Source: Lentisalinibacter sp964427415 | GTDB taxonomy: Bacteria; Pseudomonadota; Gammaproteobacteria; Steroidobacterales; Woeseiaceae | Length of the DNA stretch: 64,000 nt | Reading direction: 5' to 3' | NCBI GenBank assembly: GCA_964427415.1 | Contig: CAYRUH010000009.1 | Coordinates: 39,480 to 103,479, forward strand | Shown: piece by piece, positions 27,904 through 37,030 of the stretch | Layout of the letters: the number at the start of each line of letters is the position of its first letter | Numbering within the stretch: the first letter of the stretch is position 1 | Notes under the pieces: generated by a model | What the model was told of the DNA's origin: nothing | The model's input: the letters and a program-made list of their open reading frames with translations, nothing else | Databases searched by the model: none | Made by a program: the position numbers and the translations under genes

Positions 27904-27940
27904 TGGCGCACAACCGCCCTCAAGCTTGGGAATCGAACCG

Positions 27941-29085
27941 ATGAGAAAACTCTCGACTCTGCCGTCTCTGCTTATCGCATTCATGGGGCTTGCACTCGGC
28001 GCCTGTTCGAGCGGAGGCACCGACAATTCGTTCACCGGCGGCGGTGGTGGCGGCACGGGTGGCGGCGCCGGACCCGACGCGCCCACGCCGGCCACCGTCA
28101 CGGTGCTGACCAGCAGCCCCCAGCTGCCCTCGGCCGGCGGTTCGGAGGTGACCATCACCGCGCTCGTCCGCGACGCGGATAACGTGGTGATGGTCGACCA
28201 GCCGGTCATTTTCTCCTCCACCTCCGGCATTCTGACGGTGAACGAGGTCACCACGCTGGAAAACGGTACGGCCACCGCCTCACTGGGCACCGCCGGTGAC
28301 CCCACCAACCGCAGCATTACGGTCACCGCCGACGTGAACGGCCTCACCAACAGCGTCGACGTGAACGTGACGGGCACTACCATCAATCTGCAGGGTCCGT
28401 CCAGCCTGGCCCAGGGCGACAGCGCCACCTACACCGTGGTGCTGGCCGACTCCGGCGGCAACGGCATCGCCGGCCAGACGGTGGACGTGGCCTCCGCCAA
28501 TGGCAACACCCTGGCCTCCAGCTCGCTGGTTACCGACGGCCAGGGCCAGGCTCAGGTACAGGTGACCGCCTCGGCCGCCGGCGCGGATACCCTGTCGGCG
28601 ACGGCGCTCGGCATCACCGACGATGTCACGCTCACCGTATCGGACGACTCGTTCGTGATCACCGCGCCGGCTTCGGGCACCCAGGTGCCGCTGAACACAC
28701 CAGTCACCGTCACGGTGAACTGGACCGTCGGCGGCGCGGCCCAGGCCGGTGAGAACATCACGTTCTCCACCACTCGCGGGACGCTGGCCGCGGCCTCGGC
28801 CACGACGGATGCCAACGGTGATGCCTCCGTGGACCTGCAGGCATCCAATGCCGGTCCCGCCGTGATCACGGCGACCAACCCGGACGGTACCGAGACCACG
28901 GTACAGATCCAGTTCGTCGCCACCACCGCCGACAGCATCGAGGTGCAGGCCAGCCCGTTCACGGTAGCCCCCAGCGAGCAAAGCTCGATCACCGCCATCG
29001 TGCGTGACGCGGCCGGCAACCTGGTGGCCAACAAGGTCGTGGACTTCGGCCTGGACGACGTGACCGGCGGCTCGCTCTCTGCCGG
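27941..29085 (+). CDS. Ig-like (Big-type) repeat lipoprotein, 3' end lost in scaffold gap
   Basis: Starts MRKLSTLPS at ATG 27941 and has a lipobox LGAC, then a Gly/Ser-rich linker (FTGGGGGGTGGGAG). At least three to four Ig-like repeats of roughly 90-100 residues follow, with the recurring pattern of bacterial Big_1/invasin domains (TITALVRDADN..., TATASLGT..., ITAIVRDAAGNLVANKVVDF). It is likely an exported, outer-membrane-anchored, surface or periplasmic adhesin-like protein. The open frame reaches the N gap without a stop. It sits between pilQ and aroK, which are usually adjacent. A role in piliation is speculation. Confidence 0.85.
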
Positions 29086-29185
29086 NNNNNNNNNNNNNNN
29101 NNNNNNNNNNNNNNNNNNNNNNNNNNNNNNNNNNNNNNNNNNNNNNNNNNNNNNNNNNNNNNNNNNNNNNNNNNNNNNNNNNNNN
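29086..29185. other. Scaffold gap (100 N)
   Basis: Exactly 100 N, a placeholder length. It removes the 3' end of the Ig-like lipoprotein gene and the 5' end of aroK. Repetitive Ig-like domain sequence is a likely reason the assembly broke here. Confidence 0.98.
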
Positions 29186-29186
29186 G

Positions 29187-29615
29187 CTGAAGCTCGAATT
29201 CGTGGACACCGACGACGAGATCGAGCGGCGCACCGGCGTCGATATCCCCTTCATTTTCGAGAAAGAGGGCGAGGCGGGTTTCCGCAAGCGCGAGGCGGCG
29301 GTGATCGACGAACTCACCGCGCGGCCGGACCTGGTGCTGGCCACCGGCGGCGGCGTGGCGGGCGATCCGGACAACCGGCGGCACCTCGCCGCGCGGGGCA
29401 CGGTGGTCTACCTCCACGCCACGGTCGCACAGCAGCTGGAACGCACCCGCCGCGGCCGCGAGCGGCCCATGCTGGCAGAGGGCGATCCGGAAGAGACCCT
29501 CGGGCGCCTGTTCGCCGAACGCGACCCCCTGTACCGGGAGATCGCCGACCTGGTGATCGAGACCGACGGGCGCCGGGTGCACCACGTGGTCGAGGACATT
29601 TGCAGCCGGCTGTGA
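29187..29615 (+). CDS. aroK: Shikimate kinase (5' end lost in gap)
   Basis: Phosphorylates shikimate in the chorismate pathway. The 142 visible residues begin just before FVDTDDEIERRTG (shikimate-binding DxD) and include LATGGGVAGDPDNR, the lid arginine in RRGRERPML and ERDPLYREIADLVIET. The P-loop (GxxGxGKT), about 35 N-terminal residues and the start codon are in the N gap. The coding frame is intact up to the gap. Confidence 0.95.
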   Translation: MKLEFVDTDDEIERRTGVDIPFIFEKEGEAGFRKREAAVIDELTARPDLVLATGGGVAGDPDNRRHLAARGTVVYLHATVAQQLERTRRGRERPMLAEGDPEETLGRLFAERDPLYREIADLVIETDGRRVHHVVEDICSRL

Positions 29616-29692
29616 CCCGCGGCGACGGCGCTTGATTCTGCCGCCGGCGCCCGGCAACTTAGTCGCTTCCCCGGCACCAGGAGCCGCCTTTC

Positions 29693-30775
29693 GTGACCGA
29701 CCCCGAGACGCTCACCGTCGAGCTGGGCGCCAGAAGCTATCCGATCGTCATCGGCGAGGGCCTGCTCGGCCAGCCCGATGCACTCGCCGCCCGCCTTCGC
29801 GGGCCGCAAGCCGTGGTGGTGACCAACGACGTGGTGGGTCCGCTCTACCTGGATGCCGCCCGCCGCGCCCTCGGCGAGCGCCTGGCCGCCGTGCACGTCC
29901 TGCCGGACGGCGAAGCGCACAAACATCTGGACCACATCGCCGCCATTATCGACACACTGGTGGATGCGGGCGCCAACCGGGATACGACCGTGATTGCGCT
30001 CGGCGGCGGCGTCGTCGGCGACATGGCCGGCTTCGCCGCGGCCTGCTACCAGCGGGGCGTGGACTTCATCCAGGTGCCCACCACGCTGCTGGCCCAGGTG
30101 GACTCCTCGGTGGGTGGCAAGACCGGCGTCAATCATCCACGGGGCAAGAACCTGATCGGCGCCTTCCATCAGCCGGCCTTCGTGCTGATCGACCTGGCCA
30201 CCCTGGAGACCCTGCCGGAGCGGGAGCTGGCCGCGGGGCTGGCGGAGGTCATCAAGTACGGCCTGCTGGGCGACGCGGAGTTCTTCGCCTGGCTGGAGCG
30301 CAACATGGACGCCCTGCGCCGGCGCGAAACAGACGCGCTGCAGCACGCGGTGCGGCATTGCTGCGAGATGAAGGCGTCGATCGTGGCGGCGGACGAGCGC
30401 GAGGCAGGCAAGCGGGCATTGCTGAACCTGGGCCACACCTTCGGCCATGCCATCGAGTCGGTGACCGGCTATGGCGCATGGCTGCACGGCGAGGCGGTGG
30501 CAGCGGGGATGTTGATGGCGGCGCGGGCCAGCGGCCTGGACGATGCCGCGCTCGAGCGCATCCGCGCGCTGATCGCGGCGGGCGGTCTGCCGGTGGCACC
30601 GCCGCCGGTGGGTGCCGCCCGGCTGCGAGATGCGATGCAACTCGACAAGAAGGTGCAGGCCGGGCGCCTGCGGCTGGTCCTGCTGCGCAGTATCGGCGAG
30701 GCTTACGTGACCGCGGATTTCTCCGCGCAGGCGCTGGCCGAAGCACTGGCGCCGGCCGATGGCGAAGGGAGCTGA
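29693..30775 (+). CDS. aroB: 3-dehydroquinate synthase
   Basis: 360 aa NAD- and divalent-metal-dependent enzyme that cyclises DAHP to 3-dehydroquinate. Motifs: NAD site GGGVVGDMAGFAA, TTLLAQVDSSVGGKTGVNH, AEVIKYG, metal ligands E and H in LAEVIKYGLLG, NLGHTFGHAIE and WLHGEAVAAGM. Follows aroK by 77 bp and precedes dgt by 4 bp. Confidence 0.97.
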   Translation: MTDPETLTVELGARSYPIVIGEGLLGQPDALAARLRGPQAVVVTNDVVGPLYLDAARRALGERLAAVHVLPDGEAHKHLDHIAAIIDTLVDAGANRDTTVIALGGGVVGDMAGFAAACYQRGVDFIQVPTTLLAQVDSSVGGKTGVNHPRGKNLIGAFHQPAFVLIDLATLETLPERELAAGLAEVIKYGLLGDAEFFAWLERNMDALRRRETDALQHAVRHCCEMKASIVAADEREAGKRALLNLGHTFGHAIESVTGYGAWLHGEAVAAGMLMAARASGLDDAALERIRALIAAGGLPVAPPPVGAARLRDAMQLDKKVQAGRLRLVLLRSIGEAYVTADFSAQALAEALAPADGEGS

Positions 30776-30779
30776 GCGG

Positions 30780-31973
30780 ATGTCCGGGATTGTGGAATAC
30801 GTGGACCTCGAACGCGCAGGCGACGGCCTGCTGCCGGGCGCGGCGCGGGAGTCACACAGCCCGGGCCGTCGCCACGCGGAGCCGGCGCCCCTCTACCGGG
30901 GCGAATACCAGCGCGACCGCGACCGCATCATCCACGCCAGCGCCTTCCGCCGGCTGGTCTACAAGACCCAGGTATTCGTGAACCACGAGGGCGACCTGTA
31001 CCGTACCCGGCTGACCCACTCGCTGGAGGTCGCCCAGATCGCCCGCAGCGTGGCGCACACCCTCGGGCTCAACGAGACTCTGGCCGAGGCCATCTGCCTG
31101 GCTCACGATCTCGGCCACACGCCGTTCGGCCACGCGGGGCAGGACGCGTTGAACGAGTGCATGCGGGACTACGGCGGCTTCGAGCATAACCTGCAGTCCC
31201 TGCGCGTGGTCGACGAGCTGGAGGAGAAGTACGCGGAGTTCGCCGGCCTGAACCTCATGTACGAGACCCGGGAGGGCATCCTGAAGCATTGCTCGGCCCG
31301 CCATGCCCGGGAGCTCGGCGAGCTCGGACGGCGCTTCCTGGAGCGCCGCCAGCCGGGCCTGGAAGCGCAGCTCGCGAATCTCGCCGACGAGATCGCCTAC
31401 AACAACCATGACGTGGACGACGGCCTGCGCGCGGGCCTGCTGGGTGTGGAGATGCTGCGGGCGGAGCCGCTGTTCGCCGCGCAGCATGACGAGGTGCTCG
31501 CCCGCTACCCCGGGCTGGACGGCCGGCGCCTGATCCACGAGGTGATCCGGCGCATGATCGATCGGGTGGTGACCGACCTCATCCACGAGACCGCCGCACG
31601 GCTGCGCGCCGCCAAGCCCGCCTCCATCGACGACGTCCGCGGCCGGGACGGCCCGCTGGTCGGCTTCGGCGACGAGGTCCGGGAGCAGCACCTCTCACTG
31701 AAGCGTTTCCTGCATGCGAATCTCTACCGCCATCACCGGGTACTGGGCATGACGCTGAAGGCGCGGCGGGTCGTCGAGACCCTGTTCGCCGCCTACATGG
31801 GCGAACCGCGGCTCATGCCTGCGGAGTTCGCCACCGCCGCCCGCACCGCCGGCCGGGAGCACGGCGACGCCGCCCGGGCCCGGATAGTGGCGGACTATGT
31901 CGCCGGCATGACGGACCGCTATGCCATCGCCGAGCATGAGCGGCTCACGGACCCCGCCGTCGGCAACACCTGA
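30780..31973 (+). CDS. dgt: dGTP triphosphohydrolase-like HD protein
   Basis: 397 aa from ATG 30780 with GGGAG 9 bp upstream. HD-domain metal residues are seen in RTRLTHSLEVAQIAR and CLAHDLGHTPFGHAGQDAL, with EIAYNNHDVDD further on. This is the shorter dGTPase-like type found beside aroB in several gammaproteobacteria rather than the longer enteric Dgt. It would hydrolyse dNTPs to deoxynucleosides and triphosphate; the substrate preference is not predictable from sequence. Confidence 0.92.
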   Translation: MSGIVEYVDLERAGDGLLPGAARESHSPGRRHAEPAPLYRGEYQRDRDRIIHASAFRRLVYKTQVFVNHEGDLYRTRLTHSLEVAQIARSVAHTLGLNETLAEAICLAHDLGHTPFGHAGQDALNECMRDYGGFEHNLQSLRVVDELEEKYAEFAGLNLMYETREGILKHCSARHARELGELGRRFLERRQPGLEAQLANLADEIAYNNHDVDDGLRAGLLGVEMLRAEPLFAAQHDEVLARYPGLDGRRLIHEVIRRMIDRVVTDLIHETAARLRAAKPASIDDVRGRDGPLVGFGDEVREQHLSLKRFLHANLYRHHRVLGMTLKARRVVETLFAAYMGEPRLMPAEFATAARTAGREHGDAARARIVADYVAGMTDRYAIAEHERLTDPAVGNT

Positions 31974-32035
31974 GCCGCGGCGTCGCGGCCGCGCGCAGCG
32001 GTGATAGAATGCACGCCCGCAGCCGAGGGGTCACC

Positions 32036-32779
32036 GTGACCGAGCAGAGCATCGCAAGCATCGCAAGCATCGCAGACATAGCAGCCAGAGACAGACTGAT
32101 ATTCGCGCTGGACGTGCCGGACGTCGCCGCGGCCCGCAGTCTCGCCGAACAACTCGGCGACAGCGTCTCGTTCTACAAGATCGGCCTCGAACTCGCGATG
32201 AGCGGCGGTTATTTCGAACTGGCGGACTGGCTCATCGAACGGGACAAGAAAGTCTTCCTGGACGTGAAGCTGTTCGACGTACCGGCGACCGTCGGCGCGG
32301 CCGTGCGCAATCTCGCGGCCCGCGGGGCGACTTTCGCCACGGTGCACGGCAACCAGTCCATCATGGAAGCTGCCGCCGAGAACAAGGGCCCCCTGAAGGT
32401 GCTGGCGGTGACCGTGCTGACCAGCCTGGACCGTGGCGACCTGGACGATCTCGGCTTCGACTGCGACGTGGAGGAGCTGGTGCTGTCCAGGGCCCGACGC
32501 GCCTTCGAGGCCGGCTGCGACGGGGTGATCTCGTCCGGGCTGGAGGTGGCGCGGCTGCGCGGGCACGTGGACCACCGGTTGCTGGTGGTGACGCCGGGCA
32601 TCCGTCCGGTCGACAACCGACCCGCGGACGACCAGAAACGGGTGGTCAGCGTCGAGCAGGCATTCGCCAACGGCGCCGACCATATTGTCGTCGGCCGCCC
32701 GATCCGGGATGCGGAGTCTCCGCGGGCGGCTGCCGAAGCCATACAGACCACCATCGCCGGCCTCTTCCCGGCGGAGTAA
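32036..32779 (+). CDS. pyrF: Orotidine 5'-phosphate decarboxylase
   Basis: Last step of UMP synthesis. 247 aa from GTG 32036 with GAGGGG 5 bp upstream; the ATG at 32009 lacks a ribosome site. Catalytic motif VFLDVKLFDVPATV (DxKxxD type) and phosphate-binding VVTPGIRP and VVGRPI are present. The first codons contain a 9-bp tandem repeat giving SIASIASIADIA before the barrel begins. Confidence 0.96.
   Translation: MTEQSIASIASIADIAARDRLIFALDVPDVAAARSLAEQLGDSVSFYKIGLELAMSGGYFELADWLIERDKKVFLDVKLFDVPATVGAAVRNLAARGATFATVHGNQSIMEAAAENKGPLKVLAVTVLTSLDRGDLDDLGFDCDVEELVLSRARRAFEAGCDGVISSGLEVARLRGHVDHRLLVVTPGIRPVDNRPADDQKRVVSVEQAFANGADHIVVGRPIRDAESPRAAAEAIQTTIAGLFPAE
32048..32083 (+). repeat. 9-bp tandem repeat in the pyrF N-terminus
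   Basis: Three perfect copies of agcatcgca (32048-32074) and a fourth degenerate copy (gacatagca). The unit length is a multiple of three, so copy-number change would not break the frame. Confidence 0.85.
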
Positions 32780-32783
32780 ATTA

Positions 32784-33845
32784 ATGAGCGAACCCGAGAA
32801 CGATCTGTTGTTGCGCGCCCTGCTGCGCGAGCCCGTGCCGCGCACGCCGGTATGGATGATGCGCCAGGCGGGTCGCTACCTGCCCGAGTACCGTGCCACC
32901 CGGGCCCAGGCCGGGGATTTCATGGCCCTGTGCTCCAACCCGGATCTGGCCTGCGAGGTGACGCTGCAGCCGCTGGAGCGCTATCCGCTGGATGCCGCCA
33001 TCCTGTTCTCCGACATCCTCACGGTGCCGGATGCGATGGGTTGCGGCCTGTACTTCGAGACCGGCGAGGGACCCAAATTCGAGCGCCCGGTGCGCACGCC
33101 CGCCGAGATCGAGCAGCTGGCGGTGCCGGACGTGGCGGAGAAACTCGGCTACGTCATCGATGCGGTGGGGGTCATCCGCCGGCAGCTCGCCGACCGGGTG
33201 CCGCTGATCGGCTTCTCCGGCAGCCCCTGGACGGTAGCCACCTACATGGTCGAGGGCGGCAGCAGCAAGAACTTCGGCCGCATCAAGGGGCTGCTCTACG
33301 ACCGGCCGGACATGATGGAGCTGCTGCTGAATAAACTGGCCGACACCACCCGGGACTACCTGAACGCCCAGATCCGCGCGGGTGCGCAGGCGGTCATGAT
33401 TTTCGATACCTGGGGCGGCGTGCTGACGCCTGACACCTACCGGCGTTTCTCGCTGGCGGCCATGCAGCGGGTGATGGACGGGCTCGTGCGCGAGCAGGAC
33501 GGCCGACGCGTTCCCGTGGTGCTGTTCACGAAGAACGCGGGTCCGCTGCTCGCCGATATGGCGGAGACGGGCTGCGACGCCCTCGGCGTGGACTGGACCA
33601 CCGACCTCGCCGATGCGCGCCGCTATACCGGCGACAAGGTGGCGCTGCAGGGCAATCTGGATCCCTCCATCCTCTACGCCGGGCCCGACGCGATAGCGCA
33701 GGCGGTGGCCGGCGTCCTGGCCAGCTACGGCAAGGGGCCCGGCCACGTGTTCAACCTGGGTCACGGTATCCATCCGGACATCGATCCGGAGCACGTCAGT
33801 GCCATGCTGGAGGCCGTGCACAGGCTGAGCCCCCAATATCATTGA
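32784..33845 (+). CDS. hemE: Uroporphyrinogen decarboxylase
   Basis: Decarboxylates uroporphyrinogen III to coproporphyrinogen III in heme synthesis. 353 aa with the signature RQAGRYLPEYR, FSDILTVPDAMG, GFSGSPWTVATYMVEGG, DTWGGVLTP and the C-terminal NLGHGIHPDI. Four bp after the pyrF stop, so likely co-transcribed. Confidence 0.98.
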   Translation: MSEPENDLLLRALLREPVPRTPVWMMRQAGRYLPEYRATRAQAGDFMALCSNPDLACEVTLQPLERYPLDAAILFSDILTVPDAMGCGLYFETGEGPKFERPVRTPAEIEQLAVPDVAEKLGYVIDAVGVIRRQLADRVPLIGFSGSPWTVATYMVEGGSSKNFGRIKGLLYDRPDMMELLLNKLADTTRDYLNAQIRAGAQAVMIFDTWGGVLTPDTYRRFSLAAMQRVMDGLVREQDGRRVPVVLFTKNAGPLLADMAETGCDALGVDWTTDLADARRYTGDKVALQGNLDPSILYAGPDAIAQAVAGVLASYGKGPGHVFNLGHGIHPDIDPEHVSAMLEAVHRLSPQYH

Positions 33846-33943
33846 ACCAGTACCATTGAACCGGTCTCACTGAGCGCGGAGTCCTGACCGGAGCGCCGCC
33901 GCGGCAGGAATACCGCGCGCCTGCTCCCGGACGCGGAAGAGCA

Positions 33944-35206
33944 ATGGAAGCGACGCTGTCAGACGGTCTCGACGCCCTGCGTGCCGAGCGCCTGCTCCGC
34001 ATGAAGCGGGTGGCCGCCGGCCTGCTGCTGGCCATGGTGGGTCTGTATATCGTCACCGGTTTCGGCGAGGAGCATTACCCGTGGCTGGGCTATGTGCGCG
34101 CCTTCGCCGAGGCGGCGACCGTCGGCGCGCTGGCCGACTGGTTCGCGGTCACGGCGCTGTTCCGCCACCCGCTGGGCCTGCCGATCCCGCACACGGCCAT
34201 TATCTCCCGGCGCAAGGACGACATCGGCGAGAGCCTGGCCGGCTTCGTGGAAACCCATTTCCTGACCGCCGACGCACTCGCGCCGCGTCTCGAGAAGGCG
34301 GACTTCGCACACGCCATGGGCCGATGGCTCGCCGCCCCCGGCAATGCGGACCGGCTCACCCAGGACCTCTCGGTGATCCTTGGCCGCGTACTCACCAGCA
34401 CGGACAACCGGCTGCTGCGGGATCTGGTGAAGACGAATCTGCAGCGCGCGCTCAGCGAGACCCGGCTGACGCCCACCGTGGGCCAGCTACTCGACCTCTT
34501 GCTGCTCCAGGACCCGGACCAGACCGTAATCAACGGCCTGGTGGGGCTCGCTCGCAGCCAGCTCGACGAGAACCGCCTCCAGCTGCGCCAGCACATTGGC
34601 GAGCGCACGCCCTGGTGGCTGCCGAATTTCGTCGACGAGCAGATCTACCGCCGCACGGTCGCCGAGATCGAGGAAGTGCTCACCGGCATCACGGCCAGCG
34701 ACACGGATACCGAGGCCCGCCAGCGTCTGCGGCGCACCCTGGAGGAACTGGTGACCTCACTGAAGACCGATGAGGCGTTGATCGAGCGGGGCGAGGAGAT
34801 CAAGCACCGTCTGCTGAAGCATCCGTCACTGAAGCGTTATCTGTCCGGCGTGGTGGCCGATGTGAACCGCTTCCTGGAGGAAGAGGCAGCGGACCCGGAC
34901 TCGGGCATGCGCCAGCGCATCGCGGAATCGCTGGCCGGCGCCGGGGACACGCTGGCGGCCAACCCGGGGTTGCGCCTGGAGCTGGACAACTGGTTCCGGG
35001 ACACCCTGCTCTACATGGTCGCCCGCTACCGGACGAATATCTCCTCGATCATCAGCGACACCATCTCCGGCTGGGACGCCGAGGCCACCGCCCGGCGCAT
35101 CGAGCTGCATGTGGGGCGGGATCTGCAGTTCATCCGCATCAACGGCACGCTGGTGGGCGGGCTGGTCGGGCTGACCCTGTACACGCTCTGGCAGTTCGTC
35201 AGCTGA
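33944..35206 (+). CDS. DUF445 family membrane protein (YjiN-like)
   Basis: 420 aa. The N-terminal membrane helix (about 22-40) is followed by the DUF445 hallmark AEAATVGALADWFAVTALFRHPLG and IPHTAIISRRKDDIGESLAGFV. A long helical cytoplasmic or periplasmic region follows, and a C-terminal hydrophobic helix (LVGGLVGLTLYTLW). The family's function is unknown. It starts 98 bp after hemE. Confidence 0.88.
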   Translation: MEATLSDGLDALRAERLLRMKRVAAGLLLAMVGLYIVTGFGEEHYPWLGYVRAFAEAATVGALADWFAVTALFRHPLGLPIPHTAIISRRKDDIGESLAGFVETHFLTADALAPRLEKADFAHAMGRWLAAPGNADRLTQDLSVILGRVLTSTDNRLLRDLVKTNLQRALSETRLTPTVGQLLDLLLLQDPDQTVINGLVGLARSQLDENRLQLRQHIGERTPWWLPNFVDEQIYRRTVAEIEEVLTGITASDTDTEARQRLRRTLEELVTSLKTDEALIERGEEIKHRLLKHPSLKRYLSGVVADVNRFLEEEAADPDSGMRQRIAESLAGAGDTLAANPGLRLELDNWFRDTLLYMVARYRTNISSIISDTISGWDAEATARRIELHVGRDLQFIRINGTLVGGLVGLTLYTLWQFVS

Positions 35207-35236
35207 AATCCGGGCAGAAGATGCCGGCGCCTGCCG

Positions 35237-36919
35237 CTATGCCCGGGGCTCTTCGTCGCGGAGCGCACGGCGGAGTATCTTGCCCACGTTGGTCTTGGGC
35301 AGTTCGTCGCGGAATTCCACCACCTTCGGCACCTTGTAGCCGGTGAGGTTCTCCCGGCAATGGGCGATGACGTCTTTCTCGGTCAGCGTCGGGTCCTTGC
35401 GCACCACGAAGACCTTCACCACTTCTCCGGCGCGCTCGTCGGGCTGTCCGACGGCCGCCACCTCGAGCACGCCGTCCATCGAGGCGATCACCTCCTCGAT
35501 CTCGTTCGGGTATACGTTGAAGCCGGAGACCAGAATCATGTCCTTCTTGCGGTCCTCGATGTAGACGTAGCCGCGGTCGTCCATGCGTCCCATGTCGCCG
35601 GTGCGGAACCAGGCGCCCTCGAGCATCACGTTCTCGGTCTCTTCCGGGTGGTTCCAGTAGCCCTCCATCACCTGGGGACCGCGGATGCAGATCTCGCCGG
35701 TCTCGCGGTGCGGCAGCTCATCACCCTTGTCGTCCCGGATGCTGACCTCCGTGGAGGAAATGGGCAGGCCGATCGAGCCGTTGTACTCGGCGTCGTCGGT
35801 GATGGGATTGATAACGGCGGCCGGGGATGTCTCGGTAAGCCCGTAGGCCTGGGTCAGCGTGTTGCCCGTGACCTCTTTCCAGCGCCGCGCGACCGGCTCC
35901 TGCACGGCCATGCCGCCGCCCACGGTGATCTGCAGGCTGCTGAAGTCGAGCTCGGCGAAGCCCGGGGTGTTCAGCAGGGAGCTGAACAGGGTGTTCACGC
36001 CGGTGAAATACGTAAACGGGTATTTGGCCAGTTCTTTAACGAAGCCCTCGGAGTCCCGCGGGTTCGGGATCAGGATGTTCTGGCCGCCCAGCTTCATGAT
36101 GCCGAGGCAGTTCCCCTCCAGCGAGAAGATATGATAGAGCGGCAGCGCGGTGATGGCGATGAGCGGTTTGTCCTCGTCCAGTTTCGCGCCCAGCCAGGCC
36201 GTGGACTGCTCCACGTTGTAGACCAGATTGCGGTGGCTCAGCATGGCGCCCTTGGCCACGCCGGTGGTGCCGCCGGTGTATTGCAGGAAGGCGAGATCGC
36301 CGAGGTCGATGTCCGGCGGCTGGAATACCAGGCTGCCGCCGTCGTAGAGCGCGTCCCGGAACGCGACCGCATCGGGGAGATCGTAGGCCGGCACCTGTTT
36401 TCTGATGCGCCTCACGACGAAATTGACGATCTGGCGTTTTGGCGCGCCGTAGAGGTCGCCCACCGCCGTCGTGACCACCGTCTCGACCGGAGTCTCGGCG
36501 ATCACCTTCTCGAGCGTCGTGGCGAAATTCTCCAGGATAACGATGGCCCTGGTCCCCGAGTCCCTGAGCTGATGCTCGAGTTCGCGCGGAGTATAAAGCG
36601 GGTTCACATTGACGATCACCAAGCCGGCTCTGAGTGCTGCGCAGAGCACCACGGGGTACTGCAGGATGTTCGGCAGCATGATCGCGATGCGGTCGCCCTT
36701 GGCGAGGCCCGCCCGCTCCTGCAGCCAGGCCGCCATGTGCCGGGACAACCGGTCCAGGTCGGCGTAGGTCAGGGTGACGTCCATGCAGGTGTAGGCGGGC
36801 CGGCCGCCGTACTCCTTGAAGCTCGTCTCGATGAGGTCCCGGAGCGAGCGGAAGCCGCCGTTATCTACCTCCGCCGGCACGCCCGGCGCGTACTCCTTCA
36901 GCCAGAATTTCTCCACCAA
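35237..36919 (-). CDS. fadD: Long-chain-fatty-acid--CoA ligase
   Basis: AMP-forming ligase (560 aa) that activates fatty acids. Motifs: P-loop LQYTGGTTGVAKGAML, QAYGLTETSPA, TGDMGRMDDRGYVYIEDR, the hinge KDMILVSGFNVYP and catalytic lysine in KTNVGKILRRAL. The N-terminus MVEKFWLKEYAPGVPAEV is typical of gammaproteobacterial FadD. Transcribed alone, convergent with the DUF445 gene. Confidence 0.94.
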   Translation of the reverse strand: MVEKFWLKEYAPGVPAEVDNGGFRSLRDLIETSFKEYGGRPAYTCMDVTLTYADLDRLSRHMAAWLQERAGLAKGDRIAIMLPNILQYPVVLCAALRAGLVIVNVNPLYTPRELEHQLRDSGTRAIVILENFATTLEKVIAETPVETVVTTAVGDLYGAPKRQIVNFVVRRIRKQVPAYDLPDAVAFRDALYDGGSLVFQPPDIDLGDLAFLQYTGGTTGVAKGAMLSHRNLVYNVEQSTAWLGAKLDEDKPLIAITALPLYHIFSLEGNCLGIMKLGGQNILIPNPRDSEGFVKELAKYPFTYFTGVNTLFSSLLNTPGFAELDFSSLQITVGGGMAVQEPVARRWKEVTGNTLTQAYGLTETSPAAVINPITDDAEYNGSIGLPISSTEVSIRDDKGDELPHRETGEICIRGPQVMEGYWNHPEETENVMLEGAWFRTGDMGRMDDRGYVYIEDRKKDMILVSGFNVYPNEIEEVIASMDGVLEVAAVGQPDERAGEVVKVFVVRKDPTLTEKDVIAHCRENLTGYKVPKVVEFRDELPKTNVGKILRRALRDEEPRA

Positions 36920-37030
36920 AACCCCCTCGTGTGGCCGGCGCGTCGCGGGCGCCGGGGAGAACGTGTCACTGAACTACCTATACACGGGGCCGGCCAGGCG
37001 GGCAAGCGGGTGCCGGGCGTCAGTGCGCCG

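Noticed and set aside
25810..28428. 872-codon minus-strand frame opposite pilQ and the Ig-like lipoprotein
   Set aside because: Antisense to two well-supported genes and lacking any recognisable domain.
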